Origin: a virus
Length of the DNA stretch: 32,324 bases
Virus record (IMG/VR): IMGVR_UViG_3300033183_000240
Location: 1 to 32,324 of that record
Direction: 5' to 3' (one strand)
How positions within the stretch are numbered: the stretch's first letter is position 1; the number at the start of each line of letters is the position of its first letter. The notes under the pieces are model-generated. The model saw nothing but the letters and a program-made list of their open reading frames with translations. It was not told where the DNA came from and ran no database searches. A program made the translations under genes and the position numbers. Positions 14,707-22,630 of the stretch are shown piece after piece.

Positions 14707-15515
14707 TGCCAGAAAGTAACGAAGCCAGAACAGAATATCTTTTAAAGGATATTGATGTTCGTATCAAGAGAGAAGAACAAGTTCTTGGTATCAATACAGA
14801 ATCATCTGTAAAACCACTTCTTGATAAATCCAATGAACTTATTGATTCTTACATTCCCGTAATCAATGGTATTGATAATAAGATTGTTTCTATCGGACAG
14901 TCTATCAATCTTCTCAAGGATGAAATCATCAGTCTTGTAGAGACTGCGGTGGGAACAAGTACAGAAGTCTATTGTGGTATCGCTAGCACTGGTCCTGGAG
15001 GTGCTTGTGGACTGAGTACCGATGGTGGTGTTGATGGTGGATGGGCTGGTGGTATTTCTACATGTCTTGTTGGATATTCAACGGAATATTATGATACCAT
15101 TACCACAAATATTTGGGGATTCTCTAGCACATCATATAATCCATTTACTGTTACAACGGGAATCTTGACAGATGCTAGTAGTACGTTTGGTGCTGGGATT
15201 GGCACTTATCTTTTTGTTACTCAAGATAATTCTTCTTATATTGCTGGTTATCGCGTAAGTCTTGGGTCTTCTGATACTTGTTCTGCAACTCAAACTGAGA
15301 TTGACAGAAAAGATGGTGAAATTACAACTCTTAGAGATGAAATTGGTCACTATATTGGTATGGTTAATAAAATCAGAGAAGATCGGTGGAAAGAGGAACT
15401 TGCCAGATGGGGTCAACTGAGAGCTCAAACTCTTGCGGGTGAGGAACGTGACAGATTGGTTGGTGTTCTCACTGCTTTCAACGACAGCACCTACAACAGC
15501 CTCTTTTTGAAGTGA
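14706..15515 (+). CDS. 269-aa virion-type protein with terminal coiled coils
   Basis: The N-terminal 80 residues are helical and charged (EYLLKDIDVRIKREEQVLG; DNKIVSIGQSINLLKDEII). The middle (about residues 85-195) is Gly/Ser/Thr-rich with Cys (STGPGGACGLSTDGG, GILTDASSTFGAGIGTYLF). The C-terminal 65 residues are again helical (TQTEIDRKDGEITTLRDEIG, REDRWKEELARWGQLRAQTL). The helix-beta-helix layout suggests a trimeric or paired structural protein. I do not recognise the family. It is the last gene of the tail block; a hairpin and a promoter follow the stop within 40 bases. Confidence 0.65.
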   Translation: MPESNEARTEYLLKDIDVRIKREEQVLGINTESSVKPLLDKSNELIDSYIPVINGIDNKIVSIGQSINLLKDEIISLVETAVGTSTEVYCGIASTGPGGACGLSTDGGVDGGWAGGISTCLVGYSTEYYDTITTNIWGFSSTSYNPFTVTTGILTDASSTFGAGIGTYLFVTQDNSSYIAGYRVSLGSSDTCSATQTEIDRKDGEITTLRDEIGHYIGMVNKIREDRWKEELARWGQLRAQTLAGEERDRLVGVLTAFNDSTYNSLFLK

Positions 15516-15517
15516 CA

Positions 15518-15567
15518 CAGGGGCCTTGCCTGAGACCCCTGGCTCTGGTATTATACATAGGTAATCG
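15518..15567 (+). promoter_or_regulatory. hairpin plus sigma70-type promoter with conserved leader
   Basis: The arms CAGGGG (15518-15523) and CCCCTG (15536-15541) form a hairpin two bases after the stop at 15515. Its loop contains the -35 box TTGCCT (15526-15531). A 17-base spacer leads to the -10 box TATTAT (15549-15554). The start region carries TAGGTAATCG (15558-15567), repeated at the same offset in the promoter at 32255. It should drive the small gene at 15581 and perhaps the tRNA cluster. Confidence 0.65.
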
Positions 15568-15580
15568 AGGGGGACACCCA

Positions 15581-15793
15581 ATGATCGAAGAAGAGTTCGT
15601 AACTAAAGTGGTTATCGACCTTTCTCGCCGTGGTTTTTACATCACCAGTAATCTTGGTGACGAACGTGAAGTTCTTTGCGATACTATCGAAGAGTTCTAT
15701 CAAGTCCAAACGGTTATTGATGCTGCATATGAATTTGGTGTTGATGTGTCCTATGCAGATCCCCTCGTTTCACAAGATGCGGGTGTGGTGTAG
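15581..15793 (+). CDS. 70-aa conserved small protein upstream of the tRNA cluster
   Basis: The start at 15581 is chosen because a strong Shine-Dalgarno (GAGGGGG) lies 6-8 nt upstream, downstream of the promoter; the frame upstream of it overlaps the hairpin and promoter. The product is acidic (MIEEEFVTKVVIDLSRRGFY, then DEREVLCDTIEEFYQVQTVI). Its last codons overlap the 5' end of tRNA-Gly by 15 bases. It looks like a small conserved cyanomyovirus protein; I know no function for it. Expression is probably early, from the sigma70-type promoter. Confidence 0.75.
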   Translation: MIEEEFVTKVVIDLSRRGFYITSNLGDEREVLCDTIEEFYQVQTVIDAAYEFGVDVSYADPLVSQDAGVV

Positions 15794-15849
15794 TGGTAAC
15801 ATGCGAGCCTTCCAAGCTCCTGTCACGAGTTCGAACCTCGTCACCCGCT
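15779..15849 (+). tRNA. tRNA-Gly (anticodon TCC)
   Basis: The acceptor arms GCGGGTG (15779-15785) and CACCCGC (15842-15848) pair perfectly, with T as discriminator. The anticodon loop CTTCCAA gives TCC (15811-15813). The T arm is ACGAG-TTCGAAC-CTCGT. The outermost anticodon-stem pair is C:C. No CCA is encoded. It reads GGA, a frequent glycine codon in the structural genes here. It overlaps the end of the preceding gene. Confidence 0.9.
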
Positions 15850-15865
15850 CTTTAGTATTTTTCCT

Positions 15866-16045
15866 ATGAGACCTGAAACCCGCAAGTCAATGGAGATGTT
15901 GTTCTCCGCCAAGTGGAACTTACCACAAGCCGCACGAAATGCGGGATTGACAAACAAAGAGATGAAAATCACATTCAATGAGTATTGTGCATTTCATCCT
16001 CCTACATATGTTTTGAACAACGAAGATCAACTCAGTTTATTCTGA
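15866..16045 (+). CDS. 59-aa conserved small protein between tRNAs
   Basis: The ORF starts MRPETRKSMEMLFSAKWNL, passes through PQAARNAGLTNKEMKITF and ends NNEDQLSLF. The middle (about residues 18-40) reads like a helix-turn-helix-type segment (WNLPQAARNAGLTNKEM), so DNA binding is possible but unproven. It lies between tRNA-Gly and tRNA-Leu, with 16 bases before and 8 after, so it fits an operon with RNA processing. I believe similar small proteins occur in other cyanomyoviruses; none has a known role. Confidence 0.7.
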   Translation: MRPETRKSMEMLFSAKWNLPQAARNAGLTNKEMKITFNEYCAFHPPTYVLNNEDQLSLF

Positions 16046-16053
16046 GTTTCTCT

Positions 16054-16126
16054 GCCCGTGTAGTCCAACGGCAGAGACAGAGGACTTAAAATCCTTCCAG
16101 TGTCGGTTCGAATCCGACCACGGGTA
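16054..16126 (+). tRNA. tRNA-Leu (anticodon TAA), short variable arm
   Basis: Acceptor arms GCCCGTG and CACGGGT (one G:T pair), T arm GTCGG-TTCGAAT-CCGAC, discriminator A. The anticodon loop CTTAAAA gives TAA (16087-16089) on a GAGGA/TCCTT stem. The variable region is only about five bases (CCAGT), whereas leucine tRNAs normally have a long variable arm. No CCA is encoded. Confidence 0.85.
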
Positions 16127-16174
16127 TAGTCTCGGGATGACTTTAAAAGCGCCCTGGTCGGGATCCCCCCAACT

Positions 16175-16241
16175 GTGGATGTGATGTAAGGAAACACGCC
16201 TCTTCGGAGAGTATTGCAGGTATCAAACCCTGTCATCCACA
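16175..16241 (+). ncRNA. tRNA-like element without a normal anticodon arm
   Basis: Arms GTGGATG (16175-16181) and CATCCAC (16234-16240), extended by one T:A pair, are spaced as in a tRNA (67 nt). Inside are a D-arm-like TGT-AAGGAA-ACA and a T-arm-like CAGG/CCTG stem with a loop starting TATCAAA. In place of the anticodon arm there is a CTC-TTCG-GAG hairpin with a UUCG tetraloop. It lies between tRNA-Leu and tRNA-Thr, five bases before the latter. It could be a decayed tRNA or a distinct structured RNA. Confidence 0.45.
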
Positions 16242-16245
16242 CCTT

Positions 16246-16317
16246 GCCCTTGTAGCTCAGTGGTAGAGCGCGGCTTTTGTAAAGCCGATGTCGCAAGTTC
16301 AAATCTTGTCGGGGGCT
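16246..16317 (+). tRNA. tRNA-Thr (anticodon TGT)
   Basis: Acceptor arms GCCCTTG and CGGGGGC (two T:G pairs), D arm with AGCTCAGTGGTAGAGC, anticodon stem CGGCT/AGCCG with loop TTTGTAA giving TGT (16278-16280), and T arm GCAAG-TTCAAAT-CTTGT. The discriminator is T. No CCA is encoded. It reads ACA, a frequent Thr codon in the fibre genes. Confidence 0.9.
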
Positions 16318-16318
16318 T

Positions 16319-16337
16319 TGGTAGGCGATGTCTACCA
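16319..16337 (+). other. intergenic hairpin after tRNA-Thr
   Basis: TGGTAG (16319-16324) pairs with CTACCA (16332-16337) over a seven-base loop. It starts one base after the tRNA discriminator and may mark a 3' processing site. Confidence 0.45.
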
Positions 16338-16340
16338 TAC

Positions 16341-16365
16341 GGGTCGGGATCATCATATCCGACCC
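16341..16365 (+). other. intergenic hairpin before tRNA-Pro
   Basis: GGGTCGG (16341-16347) pairs with CCGACCC (16359-16365), extended by an AT/AT pair past one bulged G, with loop CATCAT. It lies four bases before tRNA-Pro. There is no T-run after it, so a processing signal is more likely than a terminator. Confidence 0.5.
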
Positions 16366-16369
16366 ACCA

Positions 16370-16442
16370 CGGGGTGTAGCGCAGGTGGTAGCGCGCGGCT
16401 TTTGGGAAGCTGAGGTCGGAGGTTCGAGCCCTCTCACCCCGA
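16370..16442 (+). tRNA. tRNA-Pro (anticodon TGG)
   Basis: Acceptor arms CGGGGTG and CACCCCG pair perfectly. The anticodon loop TTTGGGA on a CGGCT/AGCTG-type stem gives TGG. The T arm is GGAGG-TTCGAGC-CCTCT, and the discriminator is A. No CCA is encoded. It reads CCA, the commonest Pro codon in the neighbouring structural genes. Confidence 0.9.
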
Positions 16443-16454
16443 TATTATAATCGT

Positions 16455-16461
16455 CTAAATA
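16455..16461 (+). promoter_or_regulatory. late promoter box for the fibre operon
   Basis: CTAAATA, followed by TAAGGAG, lies 37 nt before the ATG of the 2025-aa fibre gene and 12 bases after tRNA-Pro. A TATTATAAT stretch a few bases upstream could be a host-type -10 box, but no good -35 is seen. Confidence 0.5.
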
Positions 16462-16498
16462 TAAGGAGAAGAAATCTTGTACGCCGCAGGATAGCGAA

Positions 16499-19400
16499 AT
16501 GCCTTTAAGTAGACTAGAGAATTTCCTGAAGAATGTTGAAGGTAACATCCTCTATGTAAACCCAACTGATCTAGATGCAACTGATAGTATTGAGAATCAG
16601 GGTAATTCATTAACGAGACCTTTTAAGACTATTCAAAGAGCACTGCTTGAGGCAGCTAGATTTTCGTACCAAATTGGACAGAACAACGATAAGTTTGATC
16701 GTACAACAATTCTTCTTTATCCTGGTACTCATGAGATTGACAACAGACCTGGATATAATGTAACAGATAGTGGTGGAACTGCGGTCTATAGAGATAGAAA
16801 CGGAAATAGCCAGACTCTAACACAACTTACTGACGAGAGTAACTATAACTTAGATGATGCTGGTAATGATCTTTACAAGTATAACTCAGTAGAAGGAGGT
16901 GTAGTTGTACCTCGTGGTGTATCTATTGTTGGTTTAGATCTTCGTAAAACAAAAGTTCGCCCTAAATTTGTACCAAGTCCAACTGATGATTCTGTCGCCA
17001 GAACTTCCATCTTCCGTGTAACAGGTGGTTGTTACTTCTGGCAGTTCTCTATCTTTGATGGTGATCCTATCGGATCTGTTTACAAAGATTATACGGCTAA
17101 TAGATATTCTCCTAGTTTCTCCCACCACAAACTCACTGTATTTGAATACGCTGATGGTGTAAATGGTGTAGGTGTTGGTACTTCTTCTACCACCACTGAC
17201 CTCTCAATGTATTTCCATAAGATCCAAAGGGCTTATGGAGATAGTTCTGGTCGTGCTATTGGTGATTGGCCTTCAACAACTGATATGCAACCTAAGTTGC
17301 CTGAATATCAGATTGTTGGTCCAGTTATTCAAGATAATGTTGGTATCAATAGCCTTCGTGCTGGTGCTGGATCTAAGACAAATACATCTACTACAATCAC
17401 CGTAGATTGTTCCGCTGCTCACGGACTGGTTGTTGATAGTCCAGTAAGAATCGCTGGTGTTAATACATATCCAAACATTTATAATGGCAACTTTGTTGTA
17501 AGTGGTGTATCTTCTGATAGAATCTTTACATATCAGTCGTCTAGTGCTCCTCTTGATGGTTTACCTGACCTTGATGGAGATGAAGTTGTCATTGCAGACA
17601 CTGATAGTGTAACTGGTGCATCACCATATATCTTCAACTGTTCGTTGAGATCTACTTATGGTATGTGTGGACTTCATGCTGATGGATCTAAAGCCACTGG
17701 CTTTAAGTCCATGGTTGTTGCTCAATATACTGGAATTGGATTACAGAAGGATAATAATGCCTTCCTTCACTATAATGCAACCACTGGTCAGTATGATACA
17801 AATGCCACTGTAGCTGACAGTGAGAAGCCTCTCTATTTGAATAGTGATGCAATCTATAGACCATCTTATGAGAACTTCCATATTAAGTGTTCTAATAATT
17901 CGGTTCTTCAAGTTGTATCCGTATTCGCTATCGGTTATGCACAACACTTCCTTGCTGAGTCTGGTGGTGACCAATCAATCACTAACTCCAACTCAAACTT
18001 TGGTGCAAAAGCTCTGATTTCAAAAGGTTTTAGAGACTCTTCCTTTGGTAGAGACAATAGAGGATTTATCACTCACATTGTTCCCCCACAAAATCTTGTC
18101 AAGAATGATACATCCGTAGAGTGGTTAGCTGTTAACGTTGGTCTCACAACTGCACCTGTTGGTGTTGGAACAACGGCTAAGATTTTCCTGGATGGATTCA
18201 CCGATAGTGATATTGCACCACCAAACATTGTTGATGGATACAGAATTGGTGCAAGAACTTCTACATCGGATCCAGACTTACTGAATGTAAGTATTGCTGG
18301 TGTTGGAACATTCTCAACACCAATCAGAATGATTAACTTTGATGGTACTGAAGGTGTAGTTGGTAGAAAAGAATATGAGGTTGGTAGAGCTGGAACAGCA
18401 AGTAGTATTTCAAGTAATACGATCACGTTAAAGAGTGATCACAAACTGTTTGCTGGTGAAAGTGTTCGTGTTCTCTCTGATGATGGGCATCTTCCCGATG
18501 GAATTGAGAATGGTGTAATTTATTATGCGGTTACCAACCAATCACAAAATGAATCTCTGAATGATGATCAAATCAAACTGGCAAGAACTGAGAATGATGC
18601 TATCCTTGGTGGATCTGGTAACTTTATTACCATTAACAATAATCAGGGTGGTTTACTTAAGATCGTATCCAGAGTAAGTGATAAGACTCCTGGTGATTAT
18701 GGTCATCCAATTCAGTATGATGAATCTAACAACAACTGGTATGTTCGTGGTGGTATATCCACATCTGAGAATACTCTTTGGACCAAGATTGTAGACAATC
18801 AAGATTCGATTGGTGCAAGAACTAACAAAACCTTTATCAAGAGAAAAGAAGATAATAGAGCCTTAGGTGACAAGATCTACAAACTCAGATATGTAATTCC
18901 AAAAGAATCTTCTGACGCTAGACCTCCAATTCCTGGCTATGCAATTCAAGAATCAGAAACCGTTGGTGTAACAACATCAACCGACTTCACTAGTAACATT
19001 CCTAATGTTAATGTTCAAAGAAACATTAGGATTCTTAAGAGTATTGATAGGGATTCAAACACTGGTGTAACAACAGTTGTAAGTGAAAAACCACACAACT
19101 TTATCATTGGCGATACCGTACAGTTCAATAAAGTAAAGAGTACAGGTAACCCAACGGGTATTGGTAATTCTGGATATAACATCTCAAGAACTATTGTTGG
19201 TATTACTAGCTCGAAGGGATTTGAGGTTAATTTTACAGAGAATGATCCTGGAACATTTGTTAGTGATGTATCAACTAGAGGACCAAATCTTCCAACAATC
19301 GCAAGAAAGTCTTATAAGGATACATTAACAGTATATCGTGTTGAGACTCTCAGAGCTCATGAATACAACAAACAGGATGGTGTTTATCACTTAATCTGTG

Positions 19401-22400
19401 TTGATTCTAGTATTTCTCCAACAGTAAATGAATTTACTGATGCTAGATTCAACCAAAATATTGAGAATCTCTATCCTCAGTTTGATGGTGATAACTTCAC
19501 AATGGATCCGCTTCATGCAGCAAGTTTTGCTGTTAATGAACCGATTGGTAAGGTTGTTACTAACGAACTTACAAACAGTGTTACAAAAGAAATGTCCAAC
19601 AATTTCATTGTTGGAAATAGAATTGGTTATGCAGTAACTGGTGCTCTTGGATCTTCGCAGGGTATCTCAACGGTATTCACCAACGTACAACATAATTTAA
19701 ACTCTGTCATCTCTGTTGGTATTGGTTCTAGTGGTTTGAATTATGGTGCAGGTATTGCAACCACACTTCACAACGCAACTTTGTCATACGCTGGGGTTTC
19801 AACAGGTGAGGGTGCAACAGCTAATATTGCCATTGATGCCAATGGTGGTATTACTTCGATTACCATCGTTGATGGTGGTTCGGCTTATGGTGTTGGTCAC
19901 ACACTGAATGTAACTGGTGTTCAGACTGACACTGGTTATGTAGAGGGCTGGGTCACTGTTAATAAGATCAACGATAACATCGGTGACGCAATTCAGATCG
20001 TTGGTGTTGGTTCTGAGACTAATCGTTATAATTCTGGATTCAATGGTATTCATACCATCACTGCACTGACACCAAAATCAGTTTCTTATAATAATGGAGC
20101 TAATGCTGGTATCTACACTGCAACAACAGTTGGTATTCACACTGGATTCTTTATGCTTTCTGGTGATGCACCAGGAATCACCACAATCAACTATACCAAC
20201 AAGACCAGTGGCATCGTTACAGTAACTACCGCATATCCACATGGATTGAATGTCAATAATACATTCAAGATTGTAGGTGCGGCTCAAACCATTTACAATG
20301 GTGAGTTTGTTGTAAATGAAAGAGTTGGTGTCAACACCTTTACGTTTAAGTTTACTGAATCATTTGATACTGATGCCTATGTTTCTGGTGGTCAAGTTCT
20401 TCCTATTGCTTATGGTGCAAGAGGTGGACTTACTCAGGCTGGAAATGAAAGAATCGGACAGAGACATGTTCCATTCGTTGTTGGAATTGGAACAACTCTT
20501 GGTGCTTCTGGGCTTACCACAACAACCACAACACTGACACTTTCTGATAGTTCTGGTTTCTATAAGGGTGATTACTTACAAATTGATAGTGAGATCATCA
20601 GAATTGCAAGTGATTTCTCATCGGATGCTGCAACTGTTCTGAGAGGCCAACTTGGATCCAGATCTGCATCTCATGATGGAACTTCTGTTGCTAAGAAGAT
20701 TCGTGTAGTACCTGTAGAGAAGAGAAGATATTCTATTCTTCGTGCGTCTGGTCACACATTTGAATATGTTGGATTTGGTCCTGGTAACTACTCAACAGGT
20801 CTTCCACAAAAACAAAATAGAGTTCTTAGTAGAGAAGATCAGTTCTTATCACAGTCCAAACAGGACAATGGTGGATCTGTTGTTTACACTGGTATGAATG
20901 ATGCTGGTGACTTCTACATTGGTAACAAGAGAGTAAGCTCCATTGATGGTACAGAACAAACCTTCAATGTACCAGTACCAACTACGACTGGATCTGATGT
21001 TACTACCGACGCTACAAGTGGAAGACTTGATGTTATCTTTGATAGTGTCAATATTCGTGAAAGTCTGGTTGTTGATGGTCTTAACAACACCACAATCAAA
21101 CTCAATGCACCAACACAAATTAGTGAAAAACTGACATCCACATCAACTGATGGTGTTGAGGTAGTATCTTTGGATATTACTGGTGGTCTTGCACAACCAA
21201 GAACACTTACATATTCTTCTTCGCAACCTGTTGATGCTGGAACTGAAGGTGATATTATCTTCAATTCTAGCCCAACCTTTGGTCAATATGCTGGTTGGAT
21301 CTATACACAACAAGGTTGGAAGAGATGGGGATTTGTTTCAACTGAAGTTGATGCAAATCAACTGAGTGTTGATCAGGTTGGTATCGGATCTACAAGTGCT
21401 GGTCGTCTTGGTACTCAAGATGGTATTGATGTTCGTGGTCAAATTGTTGGTGACAATCACCTGATTACTGGTATTGCAACTTTCCTTGGATCTACAAGCT
21501 TCAACGACATCACCTTCTTACAGTCCAGAACTGGTATTGGTACTGTCACAACAGAACTCAATGTAACTGGTGATGCAGTTCTCAGTGGAATTACTACTAT
21601 CGATGATGGTAGATTTGTTGACATTCAAGTAAGTGCTGGTGCAACATTCAATGGAAACACTGATATTGGTAATGCAACCAGTGACACACTGACAATCACT
21701 TCAAGAGTTGATAGTAGAATTGATCCTTCTGCTGATGCAACATATGATCTTGGTGCTGGTGCAGTTAGATGGAGAAACATCGTTGCTTCTGGAGTTTGTT
21801 CTGCAACAAGCTTTGTTGGTGATGGTGCAGGTCTGACCAATACTGGTGCTACTCTGAGTGCCGCATCTGGTTCACAGAGACTTGTTCTTACCAGTTTGAC
21901 ATCTGGTACGATGACCTCTGCAGCTACTGAAGCTGCTCTCGCATATAATGCGTCTACAAATACTCTGACCGCAGGTACATTTAGTGGTTCTGGTGCTTCA
22001 CTAACCAGTATTCCAAATAGTGCCACTACTGCTACTGCATCCAACACTGGATCTACTATTGTTTCTAGAGATTCTTCTGGTAACTTCTCTGCTGGTACAA
22101 TTACTGCTTCTCTGACTGGTAATGTCACTGGTAATGCAACTTCCGCAGATACTGTAGATACAACCGCAACTTCTAGTGACGCAACCTATTACATCAACTT
22201 CGTTGATAGTTCTTCTTCTACTGCTGGTGAAACGATTAGAATGTCAAGCACCTTGACATATAATCCATCTACACAACAGTTCACAAACTCTTCTGATGAA
22301 AGACTGAAGACTAACATTGTTGGTATTACTGGTGCTGTTGAAAAGGTTCAACAACTTCGTGGTGTTGAGTTTGACTGGATCTCAAGTGGTCATCATTCAG

Positions 22401-22576
22401 TTGGTGTTATTGCTCAAGATGTTGAGAAGGTATTACCTGAACTGGTAGCTACCCGTGATGATGGCATGAAGGGTGTTGATTATGGTAAGTTGACTGCCGT
22501 TCTGATTGAGGCTATCAAGGAACAACAAGTTCAGATTAACGAACTCAAGTCAAGACTGGACGAACTAACTAAATAA
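16499..22576 (+). CDS. 2025-aa tail fibre/tailspike-like protein with S74 chaperone domain
   Basis: A very large virion protein. The N-terminus (NILYVNPTDLDATDSIENQG, PFKTIQRALLEAARF, TTILLYPGTHEID) has the pectin-lyase-like beta-helix opening seen in phage spikes, and it continues through a Thr/Ser/Gly/Asn-rich body of several hundred residues. Around residues 1410-1480 it has a module (HTFEYVGFGPGNY and FLSQSKQDNGGSVVYTGMND) shared with the 520-aa fibre gene downstream. Residues 1780-1900 carry a repeat also found in the 1882-aa fibre. The last 94 residues form a peptidase S74 intramolecular chaperone: S1932-DERL-K1937 is the Ser/Lys pair at the self-cleavage site, followed by GVIAQDVEKVLPELV and a terminal coiled coil. 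It likely binds or degrades host surface polysaccharide. Confidence 0.85.
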   Translation: MPLSRLENFLKNVEGNILYVNPTDLDATDSIENQGNSLTRPFKTIQRALLEAARFSYQIGQNNDKFDRTTILLYPGTHEIDNRPGYNVTDSGGTAVYRDRNGNSQTLTQLTDESNYNLDDAGNDLYKYNSVEGGVVVPRGVSIVGLDLRKTKVRPKFVPSPTDDSVARTSIFRVTGGCYFWQFSIFDGDPIGSVYKDYTANRYSPSFSHHKLTVFEYADGVNGVGVGTSSTTTDLSMYFHKIQRAYGDSSGRAIGDWPSTTDMQPKLPEYQIVGPVIQDNVGINSLRAGAGSKTNTSTTITVDCSAAHGLVVDSPVRIAGVNTYPNIYNGNFVVSGVSSDRIFTYQSSSAPLDGLPDLDGDEVVIADTDSVTGASPYIFNCSLRSTYGMCGLHADGSKATGFKSMVVAQYTGIGLQKDNNAFLHYNATTGQYDTNATVADSEKPLYLNSDAIYRPSYENFHIKCSNNSVLQVVSVFAIGYAQHFLAESGGDQSITNSNSNFGAKALISKGFRDSSFGRDNRGFITHIVPPQNLVKNDTSVEWLAVNVGLTTAPVGVGTTAKIFLDGFTDSDIAPPNIVDGYRIGARTSTSDPDLLNVSIAGVGTFSTPIRMINFDGTEGVVGRKEYEVGRAGTASSISSNTITLKSDHKLFAGESVRVLSDDGHLPDGIENGVIYYAVTNQSQNESLNDDQIKLARTENDAILGGSGNFITINNNQGGLLKIVSRVSDKTPGDYGHPIQYDESNNNWYVRGGISTSENTLWTKIVDNQDSIGARTNKTFIKRKEDNRALGDKIYKLRYVIPKESSDARPPIPGYAIQESETVGVTTSTDFTSNIPNVNVQRNIRILKSIDRDSNTGVTTVVSEKPHNFIIGDTVQFNKVKSTGNPTGIGNSGYNISRTIVGITSSKGFEVNFTENDPGTFVSDVSTRGPNLPTIARKSYKDTLTVYRVETLRAHEYNKQDGVYHLICVDSSISPTVNEFTDARFNQNIENLYPQFDGDNFTMDPLHAASFAVNEPIGKVVTNELTNSVTKEMSNNFIVGNRIGYAVTGALGSSQGISTVFTNVQHNLNSVISVGIGSSGLNYGAGIATTLHNATLSYAGVSTGEGATANIAIDANGGITSITIVDGGSAYGVGHTLNVTGVQTDTGYVEGWVTVNKINDNIGDAIQIVGVGSETNRYNSGFNGIHTITALTPKSVSYNNGANAGIYTATTVGIHTGFFMLSGDAPGITTINYTNKTSGIVTVTTAYPHGLNVNNTFKIVGAAQTIYNGEFVVNERVGVNTFTFKFTESFDTDAYVSGGQVLPIAYGARGGLTQAGNERIGQRHVPFVVGIGTTLGASGLTTTTTTLTLSDSSGFYKGDYLQIDSEIIRIASDFSSDAATVLRGQLGSRSASHDGTSVAKKIRVVPVEKRRYSILRASGHTFEYVGFGPGNYSTGLPQKQNRVLSREDQFLSQSKQDNGGSVVYTGMNDAGDFYIGNKRVSSIDGTEQTFNVPVPTTTGSDVTTDATSGRLDVIFDSVNIRESLVVDGLNNTTIKLNAPTQISEKLTSTSTDGVEVVSLDITGGLAQPRTLTYSSSQPVDAGTEGDIIFNSSPTFGQYAGWIYTQQGWKRWGFVSTEVDANQLSVDQVGIGSTSAGRLGTQDGIDVRGQIVGDNHLITGIATFLGSTSFNDITFLQSRTGIGTVTTELNVTGDAVLSGITTIDDGRFVDIQVSAGATFNGNTDIGNATSDTLTITSRVDSRIDPSADATYDLGAGAVRWRNIVASGVCSATSFVGDGAGLTNTGATLSAASGSQRLVLTSLTSGTMTSAATEAALAYNASTNTLTAGTFSGSGASLTSIPNSATTATASNTGSTIVSRDSSGNFSAGTITASLTGNVTGNATSADTVDTTATSSDATYYINFVDSSSSTAGETIRMSSTLTYNPSTQQFTNSSDERLKTNIVGITGAVEKVQQLRGVEFDWISSGHHSVGVIAQDVEKVLPELVATRDDGMKGVDYGKLTAVLIEAIKEQQVQINELKSRLDELTK
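22569..22576 (+). promoter_or_regulatory. possible late promoter box before the second fibre gene
   Basis: CTAAATAA covers the stop codon of the 2025-aa gene and lies 54 nt before the next ATG. The box type matches those before gp26 and the first fibre gene. The longer spacing and its coding context make it less certain. Confidence 0.35.
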
Positions 22577-22583
22577 TAACAAT

Positions 22584-22599
22584 GCCGATATATATCGGC
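22584..22599 (+). other. 16-bp palindrome in the fibre operon spacer
   Basis: GCCGATATATATCGGC is a perfect palindrome eight bases after the stop of the 2025-aa gene. It can form a hairpin in the leader of the next gene. It has no T-run, so it is not a typical terminator. It may be an RNA-stability element or a protein-binding site. Confidence 0.5.
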
Positions 22600-22630
22600 T
22601 ATTAGGTACATACCGCATTGAGAGAGCCAT

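Noticed and set aside
15512-15580. Upstream extension of the 70-aa gene
   Set aside because: It overlaps the hairpin and promoter; the ATG at 15581 has a strong Shine-Dalgarno.
16443-16451. TATTATAAT as the main promoter of the first fibre gene
   Set aside because: No -35 box is visible at 16-18 bases, and the CTAAATA box nearby fits the late genes better.
16027-16548. 173-aa minus-strand ORF across the tRNA cluster
   Set aside because: It is the reverse of the tRNA genes; translations of this kind (with GLEPPTSASQ and RTDTG pieces) are a well-known artefact.
21625-22128. 167-aa minus-strand ORF
   Set aside because: A shadow of the repetitive, codon-biased fibre gene; the plus frame is continuous and has domain support.
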